From: Diplonema papillatum
Taxonomy: Eukaryota; Euglenozoa; Diplonemea; Diplonemida; Diplonemidae
NCBI GenBank assembly: GCA_030068145.1
Contig: JAPJBO010000098.1
Coordinates: 186,001 to 250,000, forward strand
Direction: 5' to 3'
DNA: 64,000 bases
Numbering within the stretch: the first letter of the stretch is position 1; every line of letters starts with the position of its first letter. A program made the translations under genes and the position numbers. The notes below the pieces were generated by a model that searched no databases, was not told the origin of the DNA, and saw only the letters and a program-made list of their open reading frames with translations. Positions 21,901 through 28,594 of the stretch are shown here, one piece after another.

Positions 21901-24900
21901 CTGGTGCGAAAAGCAGTACATCGACGGCCTGGTCGCAAACGGATTGCAAGAAGAAGCCAGGAATCACGCCGACAGCGTCAGATTCATTGATGACTTCTTG
22001 ACCTGGGGCGTTCGACCACCGCCGGAATCTGTCTACGGCATGGAGTACGGAGAAACATCGAAAGGTGTCGACGACGTAGTCTTTTTGGGGATGCGGATCC
22101 GGATGGAGAGGGATACCAAAACGGACTTCATTCGGATGTCCGTCCTGGACAAGGGTGAGGAATTCCCCTGGTATCCGATCAAGTACACGCACGTCGAATC
22201 AACGGTACCACGGAACACCGGAACCTCGATCTTCAAAGGCGCTCTGATTCGAGCAGCGCGCATATGTAACAATATGCCAGATCTGAAAGTCGAGATCATG
22301 AAGGTCCACTACCGACTCCGCAACCGTGGATTCTCTGGACGGGAACTCCGACACACGTTCGACGCGTTCGTTGCGCAGACGTACGGGAAGTACGAACTGG
22401 ATGCGCGAGTGCTATCACGGTTCTACCACTTCGTCGGAAAGGCCTTTGACGAAGGACGCTCGACCAACGAAGAGAAACCGTACATCAGCATCCGTTCACC
22501 GCAACCACCCGATGTTTCACCGAGACCTCCACCCGGGAGAACCTCGCCGCAGAAAACGTCGCCACACAAACCCGAACCCACCAGCACTACGCACCTTGCG
22601 ACGAAGCCAACAAACCCACCTGGACGCAACGGCATAAGGAACATCCGCAACTCATGTTTCTTTGCCGCCAGCGTTCAGTTCCTGGCGCGAAGGACCTCCT
22701 TCCGACTGCAGCTCGCAGGCCTTTCGCACCCGAACACCAACCAGTTGAAGGTGCAGCAGCTGTTCACGGATTTCGACGCAGGCCGTGACATCCACGGAAC
22801 AATGGCCACACTACGAAGCCTTGTCTTCGACACGACGACAGACGACTCCGCGCAGCGGGACGTGCACGAACTGTTGACGTGGATACGCTCTTGCGTAACG
22901 GACGACGACGACGACCAAGCGACGGTGACATACTCCCGACTGACAACGTGTACAACATGCGAAGAGTCTTCACGAGCACTGCCGGCGTCAGAACCGTTCC
23001 TGATGGTTGAACTCAAAAACAGGGAGAAGCCCTACACCGAGTCAGTAGAGGATCTGATAAAGAAAGTGAAAAACAAGAGAGCAACCAAAGTGGACGACTT
23101 CCCCTGTAGCACGACCACAAAAGGACCGTTGGACTCACGAAGGAGTATTACACATTTCCAAACCAAATGGATGTAGTACTGCAACGAGCACAGCTGTCGA
23201 AAAAAACACGCGAAGACATCAAAATACCAGCCCGCACCCCGATCCGACCAACCATTCTGATCGGGGAAGACTCCTACACGGTAAATGGCTTCATCATCCA
23301 CACCGGAAGAGCGACGGCGGGTCATTACTATACCGTGCTAAAGGAAAATGACGAATGGGTGTGCTTCGACGACCAGCAGGTATTCGTACTCTCATGGGAG
23401 GAATGTGCCAGAAGATTCACAACGAATGGCTACATCATCTCTCTCGAGAAAGCGTAAACACTTTCACCTGGTGGAAGTAGTGCCCCGTGGCGGTTGGTTA
23501 CGAGCCACAACACACTTTGAAAACCCCCTTTTTTTAAAGAAGAACGGACGAAGGAAGGAGGAAGTGGAACCATACCGTATGGTTTCAAACCACGGAGTCC
23601 TGGACTCCTTTCCCACACTTTTTCTGCGAAGCAGACGCACAAAGGGACGGTGCCACAGCATGATTCGGCAGCCGCTGCTAAACGTAGTGCATGCTAATCC
23701 ATGTGGTTCATGTACTTAAAAGAACTCAATGCTAAACGAACATCGACGTGGGCGGCATAGAGAAAGAAGAACTACTCTACGGCACCAGAAAGTCCAAAAA
23801 ACCATGGTAAAGAAAGTAGAAGGAGAAAAAAGAAGTTGTCGACAACGACAGAAAGAAAAGAATAGAAAATAAGACTCTGCATTCCGCGAAGAAGACTTGA
23901 TGCTAGCATCAAACACATGAGAGGCAAGTAGCGCCTGAACACGAAACTAAGATTTTCCCCCCCAGCTACTCTACGGCACCCAAAGAAAGTAGAAGGAGAA
24001 AAAAGAAGTTGTCGACAACGAAAGAAAGAAAAGAACAAAAAATAAGACTCTGCATTCCGCGAAGAAGACTTGATACTAGCATCAAACACATGAGAGGCAA
24101 GTAGCGCCTGAACACGAAACTAAGAGTTTCCCCCCGTGCATAAGATGGATAGCCAAACCCCCTTGATTAAGATGGATAACAGGCGAGAATGCCAATCCAT
24201 CTTAAACACGGGGATGAGGTACCCCTGTGCAAAGTGACTACACTGTAGTCTACAGTGCCCCCGTGTTTAAGATGGATACCCAGATGGATACTGCCAAAAC
24301 CCGAGTTTTTCATCCATCTTATGCACGGGGGAGGGTAGGTACGGTATATCTCTAAAACTACGCATCTCTTCCCCAGACGCTATCGGATGATGAGGTCGCC
24401 GACACGCTGGGCGGTCTGTACGAGGGCCTCGACAGCAACAGCACCGAGGGGTACAGCCGGTACGCCAAGAATTACGTCTCGTCGCTCTACTTCTCGCTCG
24501 TGTTCCTCGTCGGCTACAACGCGGGGATTCCGCGCAACGGCGCGCAGGGCCTCTTCAGCGTCATCGTCGTGTTCCTCGGGGCCAGCGTTTTCGCGTTGAT
24601 CATCGGTTACGTCGGGTTTATCCTGCGTGAGTTGGACAACACGCAGCAGACCTTCCGCGACAAGGTCGACCAAGTAGTCCGCTTCATGCGGTATACGGAG
24701 CTGCCGAAAAAAACCGTCACCAACGTCCTCCACTTCTACAAGCACATGTGGGAGTCCCGGCGTGGCCTTGAAAAACTCAACGTCATGGACGGCATCCCGC
24801 AGTCGCTGCACCGCGAGCTGCTAGCGTACCTCCACAAAGACTTCGTCTCGAAGGTGCCGCTGTTCAAAGGTGCGCCTTCGTTCGTTTTGTTGGGTAACGT

Positions 24901-26593
24901 GCCTTAGGGGACTAGTCCCAATTTCACATTGGGACAAGTCCCCTAGGCACCTTACCCTTCTTTGTTTTAGCACCTGCTTTGTATGAAATGCTTGAGGAGA
25001 CTCCAGCTGCGAAAGATCAAAGGAGGTAAACGTGCTGTAGCCCACACAAAACACAGGTGAATCCGCGTTCAACAAAAAAGACCCACAAACTTACTGGTCA
25101 AAATCTTGACAAATACTACGTTTGAATGTACCGCCACCAGTAACAATGGCTAGGAATTCTGCTTACTGGTCTGTCTGCGCCTTTTGAGTTCGCTGACGTA
25201 CAGTCTGCGGAATACTTCTTGGTGACATGACTGCAAGAAAGAACGAAGAGGAATCAAACCATCCAGGGAAAACCCATCACCTACATTGCGTGGGGGCAAG
25301 ATGTAAATACCCGTCCAGGGGACTTACGGAAATAAGCTTGTCTGGACAAGGTCACAGGGGGAAGGGAGGGTGGGGTTTCTTCCCGTCCAACGACACCCCC
25401 CCCAACCACCTGGTTCTTGGGTGGCTTGACGACTGCGCCGCAGCATTCCCGCAGTGAGACTGTAATGCATTAGTACCATTGACTTGTAGTAGGGTGGAAC
25501 CTTCATCAAAAGGGGCAAAATATAGCTTTCCTCGATAGAGCGTGGGGATTCAAGACGATTCCCAGTAGTATAGCTACGCCATACGTTTGATCACACCTCG
25601 GAACACCAACGCAGGCTGCGATGAGTTCTTTCTGGAAGAAGTGTCGTGCTGCTTGCAATATGTCGCCGTGCTGCCCGGGTATCATGTCCTACGCAAAGGG
25701 GAGATCGGAAAGGAGATGTTCTTCATACACAGGGGGCAGGTCGACGTTGTGTCGGAAGACAACAGCATCGTTTTCGCCTCCCTGAGCGAGGGCAACTTCT
25801 TCGGGGAAGTTGCCCTCGTCGTGCCGGGGGCCAAGCGGACGGCCAGCATCGTCTGCAAGACGTTCACCGAGCTCTTCGTCCTGAACAAGGTCTGCCGCCT
25901 TTATCACGGAAGTGTCCCCCGCGCTTCTAGACTCTCTGCGGCCTCACCACGGCTACCCAGAGGCGACTCCTTTCGGCTCCCTCGGTCTCGGCAGTCTCAG
26001 ATTCTTGCTCGGGATGACGTCCAGACTCGCAGCGATGCTACACGACAGGGCTGAAGTCTGAGGAACAAGCCCTCAAACCCATGTAGCGGACACGACCACG
26101 TCGCTTGGGCAATGCACGCGAGACGAAAGGCGAAGAACGGGTGGAAGAACGATGGAAGCGAGCGACCAAAACATTTCCGAAACCGTGGTCTTTTGACACG
26201 GGTAACCGAAGACAAACGGGCCGCCAGCGATGGTGCGAACGTTGAAGCAAGCGATCTTTTCGTGCGCTGGGGGGCGCAAGCCTCACGCCAGTGTTTTTAG
26301 CCTTTTTGCTTTGCGAAGAATAGAACAAATATATCAAGATATAAGAGCTACGACCCAACTACTTTTTCACCCTACGCGAAGAAGAGAACAACACTTGTTT
26401 TACAGCAACTTTTGTCAAGAGCTACGACCCAACTACCACTTAACCCTGTGAACACGATACCAAGATCCCACCCCAACGTCCCGACACGTTCCCACAGACC
26501 GACTTTGAACGCCTGTTGGACAGCTATCCAGAGACGCGCAAAGAGATCTTGCAAGTAGCAGTGGAGCGAGGCTTGATCGGGCAACAAAAGTGA
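11907..26593 (+). CDS. Cyclic-nucleotide-gated / HCN-like cation channel, seven-exon gene (520 aa)
   Basis: Joined exons are 11907-12142, 15901-16120, 17461-17621, 18000-18081, 24377-24869, 25615-25889 and 26498-26593: 1563 nt, 520 codons plus TGA, with every splice phase agreeing. Order: basic N-terminus; S1 (about 56-79); S2 and S2-S3 (about 84-135); S3 (LLDFVSILPLDFIFQ); short S4 (WWRLVRLLMWKR); S5 (VVCLILLPTIHLVACWW); turret; pore helix and filter VGYNAG (278-283); S6; C-linker (LDNTQQTFRDKVDQVV onward); cyclic-nucleotide-binding domain (about 398-515) with FGE at 460-462 and RTAS from 472. Family knowledge: tetrameric plasma-membrane or ciliary channels opened by cAMP/cGMP and modulated by voltage. 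The filter is neither GYGD (potassium) nor the GET of animal CNG channels, so selectivity cannot be predicted. The phosphate-cassette FGE and Arg are kept, so ligand binding is plausible. The start is the first ATG of exon 1; an upstream exon is possible. Confidence 0.87.
12143..12424 (+). repeat. Short degenerate tandem repeat in intron 1
   Basis: Between about 12,215 and 12,370 a unit of about 30-38 bases (GGATGGGACACTTC plus an A-rich spacer) repeats five times with drift. Confidence 0.5.
12425..12682 (+). pseudogene. Decayed duplicate of channel exon 1
   Basis: It matches 11,885-12,130 closely, including the ATG context, but lacks the splice donor and has a 7-base insertion (ATGGTCA) at 12,629-12,635 that breaks the frame in S1. 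The insertion completes a perfect 13-base-arm palindrome (12,629-12,657), whereas exon 1 has only the 6-base imperfect version. Confidence 0.8.
12722..13894 (+). repeat. 76-bp satellite array, about 15 units, in channel intron 1
   Basis: The unit starts CACCGTTCTATGCCAGTTCT and ends ACAAGTGTTATCAAAAGCCG. Unit starts are at 12,722, 12,805 and 12,881, then every 76 bases to 13,869. The thirteen units from 12,881 appear identical; the first two differ by small indels and the last is cut after 26 bases. Perfect identity implies very recent expansion or ongoing homogenisation. One stray half unit is at 15,855. Confidence 0.9.
14013..15330 (+). repeat. Cluster of four family A copies, three in a tandem 327/349-bp arrangement
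   Basis: From 14,487 the family A right half is followed by a linker (TACTTCGCGTAACGCGACTT..., then a 58-bp CACTGTGCTCTGCGGAG unit). The composite repeats at 14,501, 14,828 and 15,177. The 58-bp unit also closes the 76-bp satellite at 13,896-13,952, so the satellite and the composite repeat share parts. Confidence 0.75.
15353..15540 (+). repeat. Family C copy, intact paralogue of the LINE insertion site
   Basis: The sequence is continuous across TGCTCAACAT where the copy at 34,378/38,195 is split by the LINE. It therefore serves as an empty-site reference for that insertion. Confidence 0.75.
15537..15865 (+). repeat. Tandem duplication of about 174 bp in channel intron 1
   Basis: The words GTACGTACAGTAGTGAGTAG and CTTATCC(C/G)TCAAAACCAGCA occur at about 15,540/15,650 and again at about 15,713/15,815, followed each time by CACACCGTTC. 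Confidence 0.6.
15901..16120 (+). CDS. Channel exon 2 (S2, S2-S3 loop, S3)
   Basis: The acceptor is GCATCTCAG at 15,892-15,900 and the donor CAG|GTATGC at 16,121. It encodes LHPVWVVLDALTDIPPIV, then SRLKITEKYLKGGFLLDF and VSILPLDFIFQ. The last block matches the S3 signature of CNG/HCN/EAG channels. It ends in phase 0. Confidence 0.85.
16125..16425 (+). repeat. Intron repeat (family G) with a partner at 63,108-63,205
   Basis: GCGGCTTGCCATGCATAGATG occurs at about 16,124 and 16,300. The stretch 16,328-16,420 (TTCGAGACTGGAGGTCCT... TGTATTG) recurs at 63,108-63,205. Confidence 0.6.
16501..16750 (+). rRNA. 18S rRNA fragment, probable pseudogene, in channel intron 2
   Basis: It starts GAGCCTGAGAAACGGCTACC and ends AAAGCTCGTAGTTGGAT, with the universal CCGCGGTAATTCCAGC near the end. 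The spacing (about 250 bases) matches the collinear region of eukaryotic 18S. Flanks are unrelated DNA, so it is a 5'- and 3'-truncated insert. A second short piece of the same region is at 53,531-53,583. Confidence 0.8.
17048..17123 (-). tRNA. tRNA-like sequence (degenerate; anticodon position GAT)
   Basis: The reverse strand has a good A box (TGGTATAGCGG) and a perfect B box (GGTTCGATTCC), the internal RNA polymerase III promoter elements. The anticodon loop reads TTGATAA (GAT, Ile), but the anticodon stem has mismatches and the acceptor and T stems pair poorly. It is more likely a tRNA pseudogene or SINE head than a working tRNA. Confidence 0.4.
17128..17212 (+). repeat. tRNA-like SINE head with a long hairpin
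   Basis: It has A-box-like GTGGCAGAGCGAC and B-box-like GGGCTCGAACCC, but between them lies a perfect hairpin with 13-base arms (GGGCCTACCGGCC / GGCCGGTAGGCCC) and a TTTA loop in place of an anticodon arm. A related copy is at about 63,250-63,320. Confidence 0.5.
17461..17621 (+). CDS. Channel exon 3 (S4 and S5)
   Basis: The acceptor is CTACACAG at 17,453-17,460 and the donor TG|GTATGG at 17,622. S4 is short, with Arg/Lys at WWRLVRLLMWKR. S5 is VVCLILLPTIHLVACWW. It ends in phase 2 and joins exon 4 to complete a Trp codon. A dispersed repeat (ACATGCAATGTGAGGAAACT; also at about 31,073 and 50,790) starts about 25 bases after the donor. Confidence 0.8.
18000..18081 (+). CDS. Channel exon 4 (82-nt exon, turret)
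   Basis: A pyrimidine-rich tract and CCTCTGCAG precede 18,000; GAT|GTATGC follows 18,081. It starts by completing Trp and reads YIIAREYSAGVPVTPIPV then DFVALATND, ending in phase 0 as exon 5 requires. Without this small exon, exons 3 and 5 do not join in frame. Confidence 0.75.
18308..18690 (+). repeat. LINE-type 3' tail followed by a 55-bp tandem array
   Basis: GCTCGCCTGCCTTCATGGCA at 18,312 is the tail word also seen at the 3' end of the LINE (38,037), and at about 49,120 and 56,680. From 18,416 a 55-bp unit (GTGCATGCCAATCCATGTGG ... CTCAATGCTTAACAAAA) repeats five times at exactly 55-base spacing. A single unit is at 23,688-23,740, so the same unit lies on both sides of the Penelope-like element. 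Confidence 0.75.
18787..19342 (-). rRNA. 28S rRNA fragment, probable pseudogene, reverse strand, in channel intron 4
   Basis: The reverse strand reads through conserved 28S landmarks in the right order: ACAATGTAGGTAAGGGAAGT, GGATTGGCTCTGAGGAC, ATTTCTGCCCAGTG-type words, GCGGGTAAACGGCGGGAGTA, TTAAGGTAGCCAAATGCC and AAGACCCTGTTGAG. Compared with the near-universal ATGACTCTCTTAAGG it lacks two bases (ATGACTCTTAAGG), exactly where several rDNA-specific retroelements and homing enzymes cut. The Penelope-like element begins immediately beyond its 5' side. A second, diverged piece is at 51,534-51,694. Confidence 0.85.
19444..21021 (+). pseudogene. Penelope-like element, basic region and GIY-YIG endonuclease
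   Basis: The frame is open from 19,444 to the TAG at 21,019-21,021. Its first part is very Lys/Arg/Gln-rich and contains a duplicated block (CDKGHPRPQAAP / CEKGLSRPQAAP), probably nucleic-acid binding. GVIYVLLNEGG and VLYVGQT (20,014-20,073) are the GIY and YIG motifs. Downstream Arg and the EDFWIKWLNPPLN block (about 20,250-20,290) fit the rest of a GIY-YIG fold. The ATG at 19,957 is internal to this frame, so the true start is probably further upstream. The coding signal passes to another frame near 20,950-20,965. Confidence 0.75.
20966..23176 (+). pseudogene. Penelope-like reverse transcriptase plus first part of a USP-like protease
   Basis: It starts in-frame at FRKGRKYRV (about 20,987), the usual opening of this RT type. 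YGIPKLHKPEPRMRYIAG (from about 21,430) is a hallmark of Penelope-like RTs. Motif A is RTFDFKEM, directly followed by the TAA at 21,779. Motif B (QQVTGIPMGGNASPDLANLY) follows only about 20 residues later, so the usual stretch of about 50 residues between A and B is missing: an internal deletion as well as a stop. Motif C is RFIDDFL (about 21,980-22,000). After the thumb and a Pro/Thr linker comes the Cys box GIRNIRNSCFFAASVQFL, with Cys at 22,655-22,657, and a CTTCEES zinc-knuckle-like site (about 22,950). Confidence 0.75.
23110..23457 (+). pseudogene. C-terminal half of the USP-like domain (His/Asp boxes), +/-1 frame from the RT
   Basis: The frame opens after a TAG at 23,107 and continues the upstream protein after a frameshift: EYYTFPNQMDVVLQR, then YTVNGFIIHTGRATAGHYY and WVCFDDQQV. 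These match the second signature of ubiquitin-specific proteases (Y-x-L-x-G-x3-H-x-G-x4-GHY) and the Asp box, so Cys, His and Asp of the triad are all present across the two frames. It ends with TAA at 23,455. Confidence 0.75.
23759..24131 (+). repeat. Family B repeat, two tandem copies
   Basis: The unit contains two perfect palindromes (GTTGTCGACAAC and TGATGCTAGCATCA) and always ends AAACTAAGA(T/G)TTTCCCCCC. Copies: 23,759-23,960, 23,962-24,131, 34,205-34,374, 40,541-40,692, with partial copies at 33,946-34,060 and 57,078-57,131. Confidence 0.75.
24131..24331. mobile_element. 201-bp MITE-like fold-back element with nested inverted repeats
   Basis: Perfect 20-base terminal inverted repeats CCCCCGTGCATAAGATGGAT (24,131-24,150) and its complement (24,312-24,331) enclose a second inverted pair (24,195-24,213 and 24,258-24,277, GTGTTTAAGATGGAT type). 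A centre hairpin CACTGTAG-T-CTACAGTG follows. No clear target duplication is visible. It ends 45 bases before channel exon 5. Confidence 0.8.
24377..24869 (+). CDS. Channel exon 5 (pore, S6, C-linker)
   Basis: The acceptor is TTCCCCAG at 24,369-24,376 and the donor AAAG|GTGCGC at 24,870; it ends in phase 1. It encodes the pore helix (YVSSLYFSLVFL), filter VGYNAGIP, S6 (VIVVFLGASVFALIIGYVG) and the C-linker through KDFVSKVPLFK. It is bracketed by fold-back structures at 24,131-24,331 and 24,893-24,956. Confidence 0.88.
24893..24956. repeat. 64-bp fold-back hairpin just after channel exon 5
   Basis: Arms of about 29 bases pair with three or four mismatches (GTGCCTTAGGGGACT... / ...AGTCCCCTAGGCAC) around a TTCAC loop. 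It starts 24 bases into the intron. Confidence 0.75.
24965..25080 (+). repeat. Family E repeat, copy in channel intron 5
   Basis: The words AGCACCTGCTTTGTA, GATCAAAGGAGGTAAA and CACAGGTGAATC recur in three copies at 59,340-60,000. The rest of the intron to 25,614 shows nothing further. Confidence 0.65.
25615..25889 (+). CDS. Channel exon 6 (cyclic-nucleotide-binding domain)
   Basis: The acceptor is CAACGCAG at 25,607-25,614; it enters in phase 1 and leaves in phase 0 at AAG|GTCTGC. It encodes LPGYHVLRKGEIGKEMFFIH, then the phosphate-binding cassette GNFFGEVALVVPGAKRTAS and TFTELFVLNK. FGE and the Arg that contact the cyclic nucleotide in this family are present. Confidence 0.88.
26498..26593 (+). 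CDS. Channel exon 7 (C-terminal helix, stop)
   Basis: The acceptor is TCCCACAG at 26,490-26,497. The 31 codons read TDFERLLDSYPETRKEIL and end GLIGQQK then TGA. The (T/D)DFxxLLxxYPExR pattern is what normally follows FVLNK in CNG-domain channels, which confirms the splice. Confidence 0.85.
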   Translation, partial: TDFERLLDSYPETRKEILQVAVERGLIGQQK

Positions 26594-27007
26594 TGAAGGT
26601 TGGCAGACTAGATCAGGCCAGTCCAGGCTAGATCCGGGCTGCACGAGGAAGCAGGAATATCGAGGGCTGCAACACATCGGTGGCACTCCGTGGTGGGTGT
26701 GCAATCGTGGCGCCCACATGAGGCGGACCATCATCAGCGCGGAACCAGGACAGCGGTGTGGGTCTGGTTTGCCAGGCGGCTAGTCAGGACGGCTCATGCT
26801 ATGAGAGCGCAGGTATATCCGTCTCGGGAAGAAGGCCCCTACCTATGTGCCTCGGGCAGTCAGTCGCAAAGCCCAGGACGCTCGCCCTGCTTGAGACTGC
26901 GACTCGCTAGAACGCACTGACTTGTCTACTGTTTAACGTGGCAATCTGCGGAGTAAGCTCCTCACAGCACACAGGTGGACATGGGTTGCCGGGTATCAAC
27001 GGCTCGT

Positions 27008-27232
27008 ACTTCTTACCTCGGGCTTATTTTGGACCGACCGCGTTGTGCTCTCAAACCTCGCACTCGTGTGCTTGCTAACAAGAAAGGTAAACCGCAAGCC
27101 AAGCTAGACCATTAGACTGCACTACTTGTGCCACGAAAGATACAAATCCCGATACCATGCCGCATAAAGAACATGAGTCTGCAAAATAAAGCCGCCCGAA
27201 CAATACAGTTTTTCGGGAGGGCGTTTTATATA
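27008..27232 (+). repeat. Family F repeat, partner at 51,722-51,915
   Basis: About 200 bases agree closely (CAAACCTCGCACTCGTGTGC..., GATACAAATCCCGATACCAT) and both end at a GCCCGAACA-TACAGT-TTTTCGGG-like stem. Confidence 0.7.
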
Positions 27233-27252
27233 ACTATCGTTTCCAATCCGTG

Positions 27253-27405
27253 CTTATAGCCACGGAAAAAGAATTTTATTCCCTTATAGCCACGAAAAAA
27301 GAATCTTATTCCCTTATAGCCACGAAAAAAGAATTTTATTCCCTTATAGCCACGGAAAAAGAATTTTATTCCCTTATAGCCACGGAAAAAGAATTTTATT
27401 CCTGG
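27253..27405 (+). repeat. 30-bp tandem array, five units
   Basis: The unit is TAGCCACGAAAAAAGAATTT plus TATTCCCTTA, at 30-base spacing. The array has an inverted counterpart at 28,085-28,270, so the two can form a large stem around a 0.7-kb loop. Confidence 0.85.
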
Positions 27406-28084
27406 AAAGCCACCTTCTCCTGTTCGTGTTCGTGGTAGGGTGCCCACCCCTCGCAAGATGAGTCTAAAACTATGTTCCTACCTCCACGAGAGTTCTGAGG
27501 AGGATACCCCTGTGTCGTCCCCATACATCGTGAGGCTTGCTGCCTGATTTCCGATAAATTTGTCCTTTGCATTTTATCCGAGGGAGAGGGAGGGGATTCA
27601 AAATGCAGATCAGACTGCAATAGAAGGAACACACACTTATCCGTTTCTTGACCTACGATGCCGTGTTATGAAAACTGTTGAGGGGCCCCTTTACAGGTCT
27701 CGCATGATTCGTTCGCCTTGGTAACACTATCCGGTAGTAGGCTTGCAATTGTGCTCTTGCTAGATCATGGCCGAATGGTGGGTGGCGCGCTCGTGCGCAA
27801 GTAAGCACAATGTTACTGCAAGCTGAACCTTAGTTGCTGTAGAGCGTTGTCAAGTCTTCAGGTTTCAGATCCGGATACTGCCTAGGCAACCAGATAGTTA
27901 GAGGTCAACCAATGGATATTTGTGTGCGTCTTTCGAAACGTTTGCGTATCTGAAAAACCCCCTTGAAACCACGACTCAGAGTACCCTTGCCGTTGATACC
28001 TTAAAGCCAGGACTTAGTGTCTGGTGCAACCAGGACTGGTTGACTGGTCTGGTTGGGTGGTTCAGGCTGTCCAGGCTGGTCAGG

Positions 28085-28270
28085 GAATAAAATTCTTTTC
28101 CCGTGGCTATAAGGGAATAAAATTCTTTTTTCGTGGCTACAAGAGAATTAAATAACATGTGGTGGCTGTAAGGGAATAAAAAACATTGACGTGGCTATAA
28201 GGGAATAAAATTCTTTTTTCGTGGCTATAAGGGAATAAAAAAAAATCGTGGTGGCTATAAGGGAATAAAC
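28085..28270 (-). repeat. 30-bp tandem array in inverted orientation, six units
   Basis: The unit (GGGAATAAAATTCTTTTTTC plus GTGGCTATAA) is the reverse complement of the 27,253-27,405 unit, with more divergence between units. Confidence 0.8.
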
Positions 28271-28286
28271 CCAAAAAATAAAAAAA

Positions 28287-28594
28287 GGCCGCTCCTGGTC
28301 CAGGAACGTGACGGTCAACCACAGCTTTCAAGGCTTGAGAGGAGGCACCACAGTGCTACAACCCCGTCCGCTCTGCCCTGTGGCTGACCGTCTCGACGAG
28401 CTTGTGTTCAGCGCAAGCGCCAAGCCCCAGGGTGCGCCACGCCTTGATGCTTTGGGAAGTCGGTAGCCACTTGACCCGTAGGCCCGTGGCTCGCCGAACA
28501 CGTGAAGCTTGGCTCCCGTGTAGCAGGCTTTCCCTGGTACCTGGTTTGTCGCGTATAGAATGGGAAAGTGATACGACCATACTCTGGTGAAAGC
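28287..28594 (+). repeat. Family D repeat, copy 2
   Basis: It matches 4877-5173 end to end with a few indels, and is directly followed by the 2513-2607 repeat in opposite orientation (28,599-28,692). Confidence 0.7.

Larger units (their letters stand above)
19343..23740 (+). mobile_element. Penelope-like retroelement with N-terminal GIY-YIG and C-terminal USP-like protease (defective)
   Basis: The element lies in channel intron 4, in the sense orientation. Order: basic N-terminal region; GIY-YIG endonuclease (about 20,014-20,300); reverse transcriptase of the Penelope type (about 20,966-22,450); Pro/Thr-rich linker; ubiquitin-specific-protease-like domain (about 22,620-23,457). It has a frameshift near 20,950-20,965, a TAA at 21,779 and a frameshift near 23,110, so this copy is dead. 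The N-terminal GIY-YIG position matches the permuted Penelope-like clade (Chlamys/Naiad type) rather than classical Penelope. The 3' end is set by the single 55-bp tail unit; the 5' boundary is set where 28S homology stops. Confidence 0.75.

Noticed and set aside
27190..27240. Rho-independent terminator (GCCCGAACA...TTCGGG)
   Set aside because: It is part of dispersed family F in a eukaryotic intergenic region; bacterial termination does not apply.
27240..28270. CRISPR-like array of 30-bp repeats
   Set aside because: The units are contiguous without unique spacers, and the context is eukaryotic.
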